A DNA stretch of 46,425 bases from Prevotella sp. (GTDB lineage Bacteria; Bacteroidota; Bacteroidia; Bacteroidales; Bacteroidaceae): positions 1-46,425 of the forward strand of contig JAGCNO010000125.1 in NCBI GenBank assembly GCA_017645905.1, written 5' to 3'. This document shows, in pieces, positions 33,929 through 41,551 of this stretch. The notes under the pieces were generated by a model. The model saw nothing but the letters and a program-made list of their open reading frames with translations, was not told the origin of the DNA and made no database searches. How positions within the stretch are numbered: position 1 is the stretch's first letter; every line of letters starts with the position of its first letter. A program made the translations under genes and the position numbers.

Positions 33929-34135
33929 TTAGAAGTCCTCTTCCTCCTCGTCGTCCCAGACAGAGCGGCGCGAGAGGTTACCGCTGGTAGCGTCGGTCTC
34001 ATTCATAGCCTGAGTAGGGTCAAAGCCTTTTGGTGTCTCACCGTTGCCAAGCTTACCGTTGGAAATATCCATAAGATGAGTGCCGGTAGAGAGCACAACG
34101 ATTTCCGTTGCCGGTTTCTGATATGTTGCTTTCAT
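33929..34135 (-). CDS. Short peptide with acidic C-terminus, unknown function
   Basis: 68 residues from the ATG at 34135 (or 70 from 34141; an AAAGGA lies upstream of both, better spaced for 34135). The N-terminus KATYQKPATEIVVLSTG is followed by HLMDISNGK, a Gly/Asn-rich middle and a strongly acidic tail (RRSVWDDEEEEDF). Short peptides of this layout (a K..Y.KP...VV start and a WDDEEE-type end) are frequent in Prevotella near surface-protein genes, but I know no function. No signal peptide or membrane segment is evident. The pattern could suit a modified or secreted peptide; that is speculation. Confidence 0.65.
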   Translation of the reverse strand: MKATYQKPATEIVVLSTGTHLMDISNGKLGNGETPKGFDPTQAMNETDATSGNLSRRSVWDDEEEEDF

Positions 34136-34336
34136 ATTCATTATTCCTTTATTTGTTAAGTAATCGCTCAGAATTTAATTATTTATGATAAATTCGTGGT
34201 CATTACATAGAAATTCATGTTATAAACAAACACCATCGTAGTTTTATCTTTTACATATAATGTCCGAGAATGTCCACGAATCTATCATTAATATTCTATA
34301 TAAACTATTTTTGTTTACCTATTTAATCACCATTTT

Positions 34337-34383
34337 GAGCTTCGCTCGAGCTCGTTCACGTTCGGACGAACTCGAGCAAGCTC
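34337..34383. terminator. Inverted repeat after the surface-protein gene
   Basis: GAGCTTCGCTCGAGCTCGT and GACGAACTCGAGCAAGCTC pair with one bulge and one mismatch, loop about 9 nt. It begins 10 bp beyond the stop of the surface-protein gene on the minus strand and is GC-rich in an AT-rich setting. Confidence 0.7.
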
Positions 34384-34393
34384 GGTTTGTCGC

Positions 34394-37300
34394 TCACTTA
34401 ATCACGACCTTCTTGCCGTTGATGATGTAGAGTCCCTTCTGAGCCTTCACCACGCGCTGGCCCTGCAAGTTGTATACCTCGCCATTGGTCATTGTCTCAG
34501 CAGCAATATCCTCGATAGCCGTTGCCTCGTCGATGGCGATGAAGCTGCGGGCACCTGCCACGTCTGCAGGCAGATAAGCGGTGTGAGCACCAACGGTGAA
34601 AGCGTACTTAGTCTTATAGAAGCCCACGCCAGCGTCGCCGTTCAACAGCACGTAGATGCCAGTCTCATTAACATCGGTCTCCTCGGTAACGCCAATAAAG
34701 GCATTGCCCGTCACATCATCCTTGCTCGATGCAGAAGGAACTGTAAAGTCGCCAGCTGCATTTGCCTTCAGTAGAACGCCTGTATAAGCAGGAACCTTTG
34801 TAACAGTTTCGAAAGTCACCTTATTATCATCGTCCACTTTAGCTATGTAAGCGGTCAATCCACTATCACTGAAGTCAAGAGCATTCTCAGAGCAATAGGT
34901 AGCATACTTAGCAGCGGTGACTTTAACAGTTTCGGTGGGAGTAGGCTCGTCTTCCTTCTCATAGAGGTAAATATCCTTCTGACCAGATGCATAGCAGGAG
35001 AACATATCATTGCCATTATTATAATTATAGCGCATCTCATTACGCGTATTATCACCTTGAGCAATAACAGTTGCTTTTCCAGAATCACCGAAAACGATTG
35101 ACCACTTTCCGTTATCATCTAATTTTTCCTTCGTTTTCAAATAGTTAGCATTACTACTTGCTGCATACAGGTAACCAGCTCCATTGGGAGTCTCATCGTA
35201 AATGGTATAGAATCCATGGGCATCAGGACCGCTGATGACAAACTCATAGACACCAGCATCAGGGGCTAAAGAAATAACACCTTCATTGATTGTTACATCT
35301 ACTGCATCGCGATTATTGCCCTTATCATAACCCATAGCAGCATCAGTACCATTGGTGATAATGTAATGCTTACCAGACGTGATACTGGTGGTAAGAGAGT
35401 ATGTAGTGATAGTACTAGGATCTACGTATGCTGCCTGAGTGACAGTAACGAGATTGGAGTAAACTTTGTTTACCTCGTCATCAAGAGCATAGACCTTAAA
35501 GTATGCATTACGGACCTCACTATCATTAGCATCGATAACATACGACACCACATAGCCTTCACCAATACTTGGGTCTTGCTCGGCTATCAAAACCTTAATC
35601 CAATCAGGCTTATCAGTCTCTTCGCCTTCTGCATCATAGAACAGGATGTCGAAGTCACCCATGTCAGTGATTGTCAGATTCTCGTATGTAAGTTTAATAG
35701 TGCCGTCATGCTCATCAGCATCAACTTCGACAGTTGCAGGGGCAACAGTGATGCTCGGATTTGTATTGGCAGGACGCTCCCAACTTACCAGCTGGTTGTT
35801 GTAATTGAACTCTGGCGTAGAATTATATTTCTTGACATAGCCCTTCACAGTTACGATATCGCCAACAGCCAAGTCTGTTACAGCCGAGAAGCCTTCGCCA
35901 TTCAGGTCCAAACCACTATAAACCTCCATTTGGTCTGTAGTTGTGCCATCATCGGAAATCCAATAGGTAATTGAAGAATAATTGCTATTGTAGCTATCGA
36001 CCTGAGAAATAATACCGCTTACATATACTTCCTCAGCAGAAGTTGAAGATCCCAAGGTATTAATGAAAGCGATGGCTTCAGCGACAGTGTAAGGATTATC
36101 AGCCGTACCCTTCTTTTCTACCACAGTTATTTGATAGGTTGCGGTCATGCTTTCGTAAGTAACGGTCACCGTCTGCTCACCAAGAGTGTTCATATCATAG
36201 CCAGAGAAGGTGGCTTCGCTTGTAACATCCGATGTGGTATTATCACTCCAGTTGGCAGTTATCACGATACCCTCTGAACTGAATGTATCACCCTGCTCGA
36301 ACTTGGTGGGATAAGTACCAGAAAGAGTAATAGAAGTCAGCGTTGCAGGATCTTTGACGGTGATGTCGTAGGTAGTGGTCTTTGTCACCTCATTCTCGGT
36401 GTAAGAAACGGTAACGGTTTTGTTACCAGCAGTAGTCATGTCGGGAGTGCTGAATGTAGCATTCACAGTAACATCCTTTGTCGATTCATCCTCGTATGTA
36501 GCTGTTACAACTACGTCTGCATGTGTGAAGGCATCACCCACATGGAATACAGTTGTTGCGCCAGAAGCATCTACAGCAATAGAAGAAAGGACTTTGGGAG
36601 CAGCCATTGTAAGTGTAATGTCGTCAATGGCACGGATGGCTGTGCTACCAGAATATGAGATAGCTACATACACATTTTTATAATTTGAGAGGTCGGCAGT
36701 GAACTCCTCCCATGTGCCAGCCGACATCGTTGTAGCATCCTTAGTTTCAACGGTCGTCCATGTGCTGCCGTCATAGGAAACATCAATGGACCATGTTGAA
36801 GTTTTTGTGTTTGTTGATGTCTTACTTACATAGCAAGTCAGAGTTCCAGGATTGGCAATCTTTTCATTTGTCGTTATGGATGCTGTTGCCACTCCATTTC
36901 CTGAGTCATTGATGTTAGCTCCGTACTTGCTGCCGCCACGAGCGGTGATTGTCGTATTGGCAGTTCCAATGTTGAAAAATGTCCATTCCTTATAGGTAGA
37001 GAGAGCATTTTCAAAATCGATGGTAAGCACTGAAGGCATCACATACTCATTCACATTAATAGTATATTCAGCTGTCTTGTCGCCATAGCTTACGGTTACA
37101 GTTTGCTCACCAACTGTTGACATGTCATAGCCTTCGAATGTGGCATCTGCTGTTACATCCGAAGTAGTTGCATCACTCCAGTTTGCGGTAACCACTATAC
37201 CCTCTGAACTAAACTCATCCCCCTGAGTGAACACTGTGGGATAAGTGCCAGAGAGTGTAATTGAAGTCAGCGTTGCAGCAGCATTGACTGTGATGTCGTA

Positions 37301-38020
37301 TGATGTAGTCTTTTCAACTGAATTTTCGGTATAAGATACGGTAACAGTCTTAACACCAGCAGTAGTCATGTCGGGAGTGCTGAATGTGGCATCATCAGTT
37401 ACATCCTTTGTCGATTGATCCTCGTATGTGGCGGTTACAACTACGCCTACATGTGTGAAGGCATCATTGACATGGAATAAAGTTGTTGCCCCAGAAGCAT
37501 CTACAGCGATAGAAGCAAGGGGAGAAGCTTCTGCCGCCTCTTCCAGCCAAATGTCTGTTTGGGTATTACCATAAGAACCGAACTGTGTACCCGAATTATT
37601 CTTCTGGATAGAATAATTACCTTTTGTCAGTCTCAGTAATGATTTATTAGTGATATTAGATGCTGTAAAAGTAGCTGCATCTTCAACGACCTGAACCTTT
37701 CCATTATCTTTACTACTATTCAAAGACAAATAATATCCAGATTCAAACTGAATAGTCCAATTGGTACCACTTCCTTCAAATGTAAAAACTGCAGCATCGT
37801 CTTGATTGGTAACAGCTGTTCCAGCAATAGACGTAGTTGTCGAAGAACCATTAACAGAAAGATAATAATCAGTACCTCCAGTTGTCGCTCCGATGTAGTA
37901 CTTCTTACCACTGACTATATTATTATAGTCTGTGATTTTGTCTGCCCACGCAGTTCCCCCCCCCATGAGCATTACTGCTAACAGGAGCAATGTTTTTGTA
38001 AGTAATTGTTTTTGTTTCAT
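34394..38020 (-). CDS. Large secreted or surface protein with duplicated Ig-like modules and C-terminal sorting tail
   Basis: 1208 residues. Signal peptide (MKQKQLLTKTLLLLAVMLMG...) whose codons include a run of nine G. Order of domains: ricin-like/lipocalin-type beta domain (about 30-160, SGKKYYIGATTGGTDYYLS); two Ig-like modules (168-247 LASIAVDASGATTLFHV; 248-326 TLTSITLSGTYPTVF); jelly-roll-like region (327-475); the same two Ig-like modules again (477-558, 560-636); OB-fold-like domain (637-747, AVGDIVTVKGYVKKYNS); beta region; a second N-terminal-type beta domain (about 870-1030); and a tail IEDIAAETMTNGEVYNLQGQ then RVVKAQKGLYIINGKKVVIK, the Prevotella C-terminal sorting type. Likely exported by the type IX system or as a surface protein, in keeping with the PorU/PorV genes here. 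Base composition is AT-richer than neighbours. It lies 49 nt after a toxin gene. Confidence 0.85.
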   Translation of the reverse strand: MKQKQLLTKTLLLLAVMLMGGGTAWADKITDYNNIVSGKKYYIGATTGGTDYYLSVNGSSTTTSIAGTAVTNQDDAAVFTFEGSGTNWTIQFESGYYLSLNSSKDNGKVQVVEDAATFTASNITNKSLLRLTKGNYSIQKNNSGTQFGSYGNTQTDIWLEEAAEASPLASIAVDASGATTLFHVNDAFTHVGVVVTATYEDQSTKDVTDDATFSTPDMTTAGVKTVTVSYTENSVEKTTSYDITVNAAATLTSITLSGTYPTVFTQGDEFSSEGIVVTANWSDATTSDVTADATFEGYDMSTVGEQTVTVSYGDKTAEYTINVNEYVMPSVLTIDFENALSTYKEWTFFNIGTANTTITARGGSKYGANINDSGNGVATASITTNEKIANPGTLTCYVSKTSTNTKTSTWSIDVSYDGSTWTTVETKDATTMSAGTWEEFTADLSNYKNVYVAISYSGSTAIRAIDDITLTMAAPKVLSSIAVDASGATTVFHVGDAFTHADVVVTATYEDESTKDVTVNATFSTPDMTTAGNKTVTVSYTENEVTKTTTYDITVKDPATLTSITLSGTYPTKFEQGDTFSSEGIVITANWSDNTTSDVTSEATFSGYDMNTLGEQTVTVTYESMTATYQITVVEKKGTADNPYTVAEAIAFINTLGSSTSAEEVYVSGIISQVDSYNSNYSSITYWISDDGTTTDQMEVYSGLDLNGEGFSAVTDLAVGDIVTVKGYVKKYNSTPEFNYNNQLVSWERPANTNPSITVAPATVEVDADEHDGTIKLTYENLTITDMGDFDILFYDAEGEETDKPDWIKVLIAEQDPSIGEGYVVSYVIDANDSEVRNAYFKVYALDDEVNKVYSNLVTVTQAAYVDPSTITTYSLTTSITSGKHYIITNGTDAAMGYDKGNNRDAVDVTINEGVISLAPDAGVYEFVISGPDAHGFYTIYDETPNGAGYLYAASSNANYLKTKEKLDDNGKWSIVFGDSGKATVIAQGDNTRNEMRYNYNNGNDMFSCYASGQKDIYLYEKEDEPTPTETVKVTAAKYATYCSENALDFSDSGLTAYIAKVDDDNKVTFETVTKVPAYTGVLLKANAAGDFTVPSASSKDDVTGNAFIGVTEETDVNETGIYVLLNGDAGVGFYKTKYAFTVGAHTAYLPADVAGARSFIAIDEATAIEDIAAETMTNGEVYNLQGQRVVKAQKGLYIINGKKVVIK
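37956..37964 (-). repeat. Homopolymeric tract of nine G in the signal-peptide codons
   Basis: Nine consecutive C on the plus strand (nine G on the coding strand), covering codons about 19-22 (MGGG). A one-base change would shift the frame within the first 25 codons, so this is a candidate phase-variation switch. Confidence 0.8.
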
Positions 38021-38069
38021 GATTTTAATAGTTTATAGAGTTAATAATGTGAATTGTTCTGTGCTTTTG

Positions 38070-38492
38070 TTAATACTGTCGGAAATAGAATAGCAGAAAC
38101 TCTTTAGATGTATAGAGCGGGAGGCTTGAGAACTCCTCGAAATCATCTTTGTTGTTTGTTATGATGGCATCACATCCTCCCTGAAGGGCGCACTGGAACT
38201 GAAGCAGGTCTTCATAATCTGTAACAGGCTCATGGGCCAAAGCAATGTCCAGTTGTCTGCTGTTTGTGTCCAAGACGGTTATTCCCTCTCGCATGTCACT
38301 TATCAGTGACCATATTTCTTCCTTTGGGTGTTTTCTTAGGATGTAGCCCATGTTAGCGTATGAGAGATATGAGGCATACAACTCTATTTCACCACGCTCG
38401 CCCAGTTCCATTATTGCCTTAGCGTAAATGAAATCATCACGTTCCTGACCATAGTCAAGGAGAATGTTTGTGTCAAGGAATACCCTTTTCAT
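38070..38492 (-). CDS. PIN-domain toxin, second locus
   Basis: 140 residues. PIN pattern: MKRVFLDTNILLDYGQERDD (first Asp), a middle Glu in RGEIELYASYLSYANMGYIL, and DYEDLLQFQCALQGGCDAII followed by TNNKDDFEEFSSLPLYTS. This arrangement is close to the PIN_3/VapC-like toxins of Bacteroidetes. It overlaps the upstream small gene by 4 bp, the usual toxin-antitoxin arrangement. The surface-protein gene follows 49 nt downstream without a clear promoter of its own, so read-through from this operon is possible. Confidence 0.88.
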   Translation of the reverse strand: MKRVFLDTNILLDYGQERDDFIYAKAIMELGERGEIELYASYLSYANMGYILRKHPKEEIWSLISDMREGITVLDTNSRQLDIALAHEPVTDYEDLLQFQCALQGGCDAIITNNKDDFEEFSSLPLYTSKEFLLFYFRQY

Positions 38493-38791
38493 AGTCCTAA
38501 AATATGGCGTGTACGTTCATCGTCAAGCTCAACAGAGGGGGCTATCTCCTTTCGTTTTTGGAAAAGTCGTTCTATACGCGGTGAAAAAGACATGCCTGCA
38601 AGTTTTTCTGCAAGGAAATCTTCGTCTTCCTGCGTCATTGTCGGTTGTTTCTTAGCCTGAACAATCTTAACGTTGGGTATAGAACTGACGAGAAAAAGGG
38701 CCACTGCCATCTTCTCTCTGTTATCCATGCTGTTAAGGATGCCTACGTAGGGAGCCATCGGTGTTTTGGAAATGTTCAGTTCAGGAGTCAT
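38489..38791 (-). CDS. Probable antitoxin, second locus
   Basis: 100 residues, mainly helical and charged (NSMDNREKMAVALFLVSSIP, QEDEDFLAEKLAGMSFSPRI), ending DDERTRHILGL. No known antitoxin fold is recognised; the call rests on size, the 4-bp overlap with the PIN gene and the shared promoter at 38909-38939. It does not resemble the antitoxin at 28355-28630 closely, so the two loci are independent. Confidence 0.78.
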   Translation of the reverse strand: MTPELNISKTPMAPYVGILNSMDNREKMAVALFLVSSIPNVKIVQAKKQPTMTQEDEDFLAEKLAGMSFSPRIERLFQKRKEIAPSVELDDERTRHILGL

Positions 38792-38908
38792 TATTGGTTC
38801 GCTTTATGGTGGGTTTTTGATGTCTTTCTGGAATACAAGCCGACACTTCATAGCTTCGGGGTAGTGTATTCCCGACGAGGGGAAGCGTCGATTCCTACTT
38901 CGACGCTG

Positions 38909-38939
38909 CAAATTTACAGACTTTTTTTGAAACTGCCAA
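38909..38939 (-). promoter_or_regulatory. Promoter of toxin-antitoxin locus 2
   Basis: On the minus strand, TTG at 38939-38937, a 20-bp spacer, then TAAATTTG at 38916-38909. The leader is long (about 110 nt) and carries a small hairpin at 38884-38907. Confidence 0.82.
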
Positions 38940-39028
38940 AAGATATGGTAATTATTTTTCTGTGTGCGGCAACGGATGGTTTTAGAAGGTTTCAATTTGT
39001 GTACATAGTTGTGCTGCCCCTGTAGGGA

Positions 39029-39084
39029 AGTTTGCTTGTCCAATTCCGTACGATACAGATACGGTGAGGAATTAGACAAGCAAG
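39029..39084. repeat. Inverted repeat beside the 22-bp array
   Basis: TTGCTTGTCCAATTCC and its near-complement (one mismatch) flank a loop of about 20 nt that contains CCGTA...TACGG. It could be a terminator or RNA hairpin, placed about 15 bp before the array begins. Confidence 0.7.
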
Positions 39085-39099
39085 ATTACTTACTTGGAG

Positions 39100-39332
39100 A
39101 AAGAACGGATTATTCCCATGGAGAAAGCCGTTCTTTCTATAAGAAAAAGCCGTTCTTTCTCGACAATTCTCTAGAGAATTGCTGGGAATAAGCCGTTCTT
39201 TCTCATGGAATAAGCCGTTCCTTCTCATGGAATAAGCCGTTCCTTCTAAAAGAGAAAGCCGTTCTTACTATGAGAATAAGCCGTTCTTACTAAAAGAGAA
39301 AGCCGTTCAAAGCGTGGGTTTGAACGGCTTAA
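39100..39332 (-). repeat. 22-bp-period array, AAAGAACGGCTT family, locus 3 (8 units plus inverted ends)
   Basis: AAGCCGTTC starts at 39125, 39147, 39190, 39212, 39234, 39256, 39278 and 39300. All intervals are 22 bp except 39147 to 39190 (43 bp), where one unit is replaced by a palindrome, AATTCTCTAGAGAATT, with one base missing. At both ends the core is inverted yet in register: GAACGGAT at 39103 and GAACGGCTT at 39322. The right end therefore forms a hairpin (39300-39330) almost identical to the terminator at 7677-7710. It lies just after the sigma factor gene. Confidence 0.93.
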
Positions 39333-39359
39333 AGTCTGAGGGGAATATGAATGACGGTT

Positions 39360-39878
39360 TTAGACGGCTCGCCTCATGTAGCTGCGCAACTGGCGGCGGC
39401 CGGCCTGGAGGCGGTTCTCCACGGTCTTGTACTTCATCTGCAGCTCGTCGCTGATTTCCGAGACGGGCTTTTCTTCCACAATATTCATACGTAGCACGCG
39501 GGCCACAGTGCTGTCCATGCGAGCCAGGCGCTGCTCCAACAGCTCGGTGATCTGCCGGGCGGAGCAGACGGAGAACACATCGTCGGCCTGATGCATCCAA
39601 GGCGGGGCGGTGGCCAGCTGGTGCTCGTAGTCCTGCTCACGGCGGCGGCGGCGCCAGAGGTCGCGAAGCAGGTTGAGCATCGTGACGTGTACGATGGCGA
39701 AGGGAGGAGTCGAGAGTTGAGAGTTGAGGGTGGGGATCGAGAGCAACTTCAGGAACGTGGTCTGCACCACGTCCTCAGCAGTCATACGGTCACCGTGGAG
39801 CAGTCGCGTGGCCTCTTCGACCAGCGACTGCCGCTCGGCGGCGTAGTATTCTGTCAATATGGCTCTGCTCTCGTCCAC
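39360..39878 (-). CDS. ECF-like RNA polymerase sigma factor
   Basis: 172 residues. Region 2 covers about 1-85 (TAEDVVQTTFLKLLSIP, then AIVHVTMLNLLRDLWRRRRR, the promoter -10 and core-binding helix). Region 4 is at the C-terminus (KPVSEISDELQMKYKTVENR then LQAGRRQLRSYMRRAV, a helix-turn-helix). No anti-sigma or SusC/SusD pair lies beside it, so its regulon is unknown. Eleven residues (TLNSQLSTPP, codons about 50-59) come from a GAGAGTTGAGAGTTGAGGG-type simple repeat inserted between helices of region 2. It is 44 bp downstream of the sugar transporter gene on the same strand and may be co-transcribed with it. Confidence 0.85.
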   Translation of the reverse strand: MDESRAILTEYYAAERQSLVEEATRLLHGDRMTAEDVVQTTFLKLLSIPTLNSQLSTPPFAIVHVTMLNLLRDLWRRRRREQDYEHQLATAPPWMHQADDVFSVCSARQITELLEQRLARMDSTVARVLRMNIVEEKPVSEISDELQMKYKTVENRLQAGRRQLRSYMRRAV

Positions 39879-39922
39879 CTCTGTGATTTTCGATTTACGG
39901 ATTTTCTATTTACGGATGGCCG

Positions 39923-41395
39923 TCAAGCCTTCCTGTTCTTCCACATGCGAGTCATATCCTCCAGGGTCGTACCCTTGGTCTCAGGCACAAGCTTCCAGAC
40001 GAAGAGGGCGGCAAGCAGACAGATGATGCCGTAGAGTCCGTAGGTGAACCAGTGGCCGAAGTCGTCGCCCTCGGTGAGGTGCATGTTGAACATGGGCACG
40101 AAGCTCGACGATACGATGAAGTTGAAGATCCACTGGAAGGCCACGGCTATAGCCACGGCAGCGCCACGGATGGTGTTGGGGAAGATCTCGGCAATGAGCA
40201 CCCACGTGATGGGTCCCCAAGAGAACATGAACGAGGCGGAGTAGACAAGCAGGCTGAGCGAGGTGCCAAACTCCAGGCCCTCATGGCCGAAGGTAAGCGC
40301 CACACCGATGGCACCGATGGCCATGCCTATCGAACCCCAGATGAGCAGCGGCTTGCGTCCCCACTTCTCGACGGTGAAGATGGCCACAAGGGTGAAGAGG
40401 ATATTGACGATGCCCATGATAACGGTAATCACCATCGGGCTCTGCATGCCGATGTCGCCGAAGATACGCGGTGCGTAGTAGAGCACGGCGTTGATGCCCA
40501 CTGCCTGCTGGAACACGCTGAGCATGATGCCGACGAAGATACAGAGGGCGCCGTAGGTCATCAGCGGCTCGGTCTTGACGGCCAGCGTCGACTTGATGTC
40601 CTCCAGAATCTTCACTGCACGACGCTCACCGTTAATCTTTGACAGGACGCCCAGGGCCTTCTGGTCCTGACCGATGCTGACGAGATAGCGCGGTGTCTCA
40701 GGGACAAAGCAGATGAGCAGGGCGAAGAGTCCTGCCGGAACGGCCTCAGAACCAAACATATAGCGCCAGCCCGTGGTGACTGTCCACTGAGCGGCGGGGT
40801 TGATGGCGGCGAGACCCTTACCCATCTCCTCCACCAGCGGCTGCAGATGTTCGCCGAGGATAAAGAAGTTGACGAAGTAGACCACCAGCTGTCCGAAGAT
40901 GATGGCGAACTGGTTCCAGGAGACGAGCATGCCACGGATCTGCTTCGGCGCCACCTCACCGATGTAGACGGGACAGATGGCGGAGGCAAGACCCACACCG
41001 ATACCGCCGATGATGCGGTAGACATTGAACATGACGAGCAGGGAGGGAGTGGGTTCTCCATACTTGAAGAACAGGAACTCGGGCTGCATGCTTCCGAGGG
41101 CTGAAACGAAGAACAACAGTCCTGCGATAATAAGCGACTTCTTACGTCCCAGGTTGGTGGACAGTAAGCCTGAGAACGCCGAACCGATGATACAGCCTAT
41201 AAGGGCGGAGGCCGAAGTGAAGCCATGCCACAGGTCGGTGTACTCAAAATCGGGAGCATTCGAGAAGAAAGCCTGCAGTCCCTTCTCAGCACCTGAGATG
41301 ACTGCCGTGTCGTAGCCGAAGAGGAGTCCTCCCAGGACGGCTACCATAACGATTGAAATGAGGTAGCTGCGGCTACCGTTGTCTTGTTGGGTCAT
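39923..41395 (-). CDS. xylE: Sugar:proton symporter, XylE-like major facilitator
   Basis: 490 residues with twelve hydrophobic segments. Sugar-porter motifs: GGLLFGYDTAVISGAE in helix 1, GRKKSLIIAGLLFFVSALGS between helices 2 and 3, YRIIGGIGVGLASAICPVYI, EVAPKQIRGMLVSWNQFAII, a late WGRKPLLIWGSIGMAIGA and PETKGTTLEDM at the end. The GQLVVYFVNFFI segment resembles E. coli XylE, so D-xylose is the likely substrate, though glucose or other pentoses cannot be excluded. It acts in the inner membrane. It has a perfect consensus promoter (41446-41476). The upstream neighbour on the same strand is a GH3 beta-glycosidase, supporting uptake of the sugar that enzyme releases. Confidence 0.9.
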   Translation of the reverse strand: MTQQDNGSRSYLISIVMVAVLGGLLFGYDTAVISGAEKGLQAFFSNAPDFEYTDLWHGFTSASALIGCIIGSAFSGLLSTNLGRKKSLIIAGLLFFVSALGSMQPEFLFFKYGEPTPSLLVMFNVYRIIGGIGVGLASAICPVYIGEVAPKQIRGMLVSWNQFAIIFGQLVVYFVNFFILGEHLQPLVEEMGKGLAAINPAAQWTVTTGWRYMFGSEAVPAGLFALLICFVPETPRYLVSIGQDQKALGVLSKINGERRAVKILEDIKSTLAVKTEPLMTYGALCIFVGIMLSVFQQAVGINAVLYYAPRIFGDIGMQSPMVITVIMGIVNILFTLVAIFTVEKWGRKPLLIWGSIGMAIGAIGVALTFGHEGLEFGTSLSLLVYSASFMFSWGPITWVLIAEIFPNTIRGAAVAIAVAFQWIFNFIVSSSFVPMFNMHLTEGDDFGHWFTYGLYGIICLLAALFVWKLVPETKGTTLEDMTRMWKNRKA

Positions 41396-41445
41396 ATTGA
41401 TTTGTGTTTTTATAGACTGTCGATTCTATTCTAAGATGTAACGTG

Positions 41446-41476
41446 CAAAAGTAGCATTTATTCAGCTTTTAACCAA
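41446..41476 (-). promoter_or_regulatory. Promoter of the xylE-like gene
   Basis: On the minus strand, TTG at 41476-41474, a 20-bp spacer, then TACTTTTG at 41453-41446; leader about 48 nt. Confidence 0.85.
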
Positions 41477-41551
41477 ATAAAATAGTTTAATGAGGGGTAA
41501 ATGAGACAAAAAGAGGCATATTTTGCAACATTTGGACGCCCTTCTCACTTC

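Larger units (their letters stand above)
38792..39359. other. Gene-free stretch between toxin-antitoxin locus 2 and the sigma factor
   Basis: About 570 bp without a credible gene. It holds, from left to right, a 5' leader with a 7-bp hairpin (AGCGTCG / CGACGCT, 38884-38907), a promoter (38909-38939), a longer inverted repeat (39029-39084) and the largest 22-bp-period array (39100-39332). Short frames here consist of the repeat and are not genes. Confidence 0.75.

Noticed and set aside
35366-35974. Plus-strand frame of 202 codons opposite the surface-protein gene
   Set aside because: Antisense shadow in a low-complexity gene; no domain and no promoter.
39009-39228. Short frames of 60-78 codons across the array and nearby inverted repeat
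   Set aside because: They consist of non-coding repeat translated in passing; the 22-bp period cannot keep a frame.
39100-39332. CRISPR array
   Set aside because: Repeat cores of about 16 bp with 6-bp variable parts are far too short for CRISPR repeats and spacers, orientation flips occur, and no cas gene is present.
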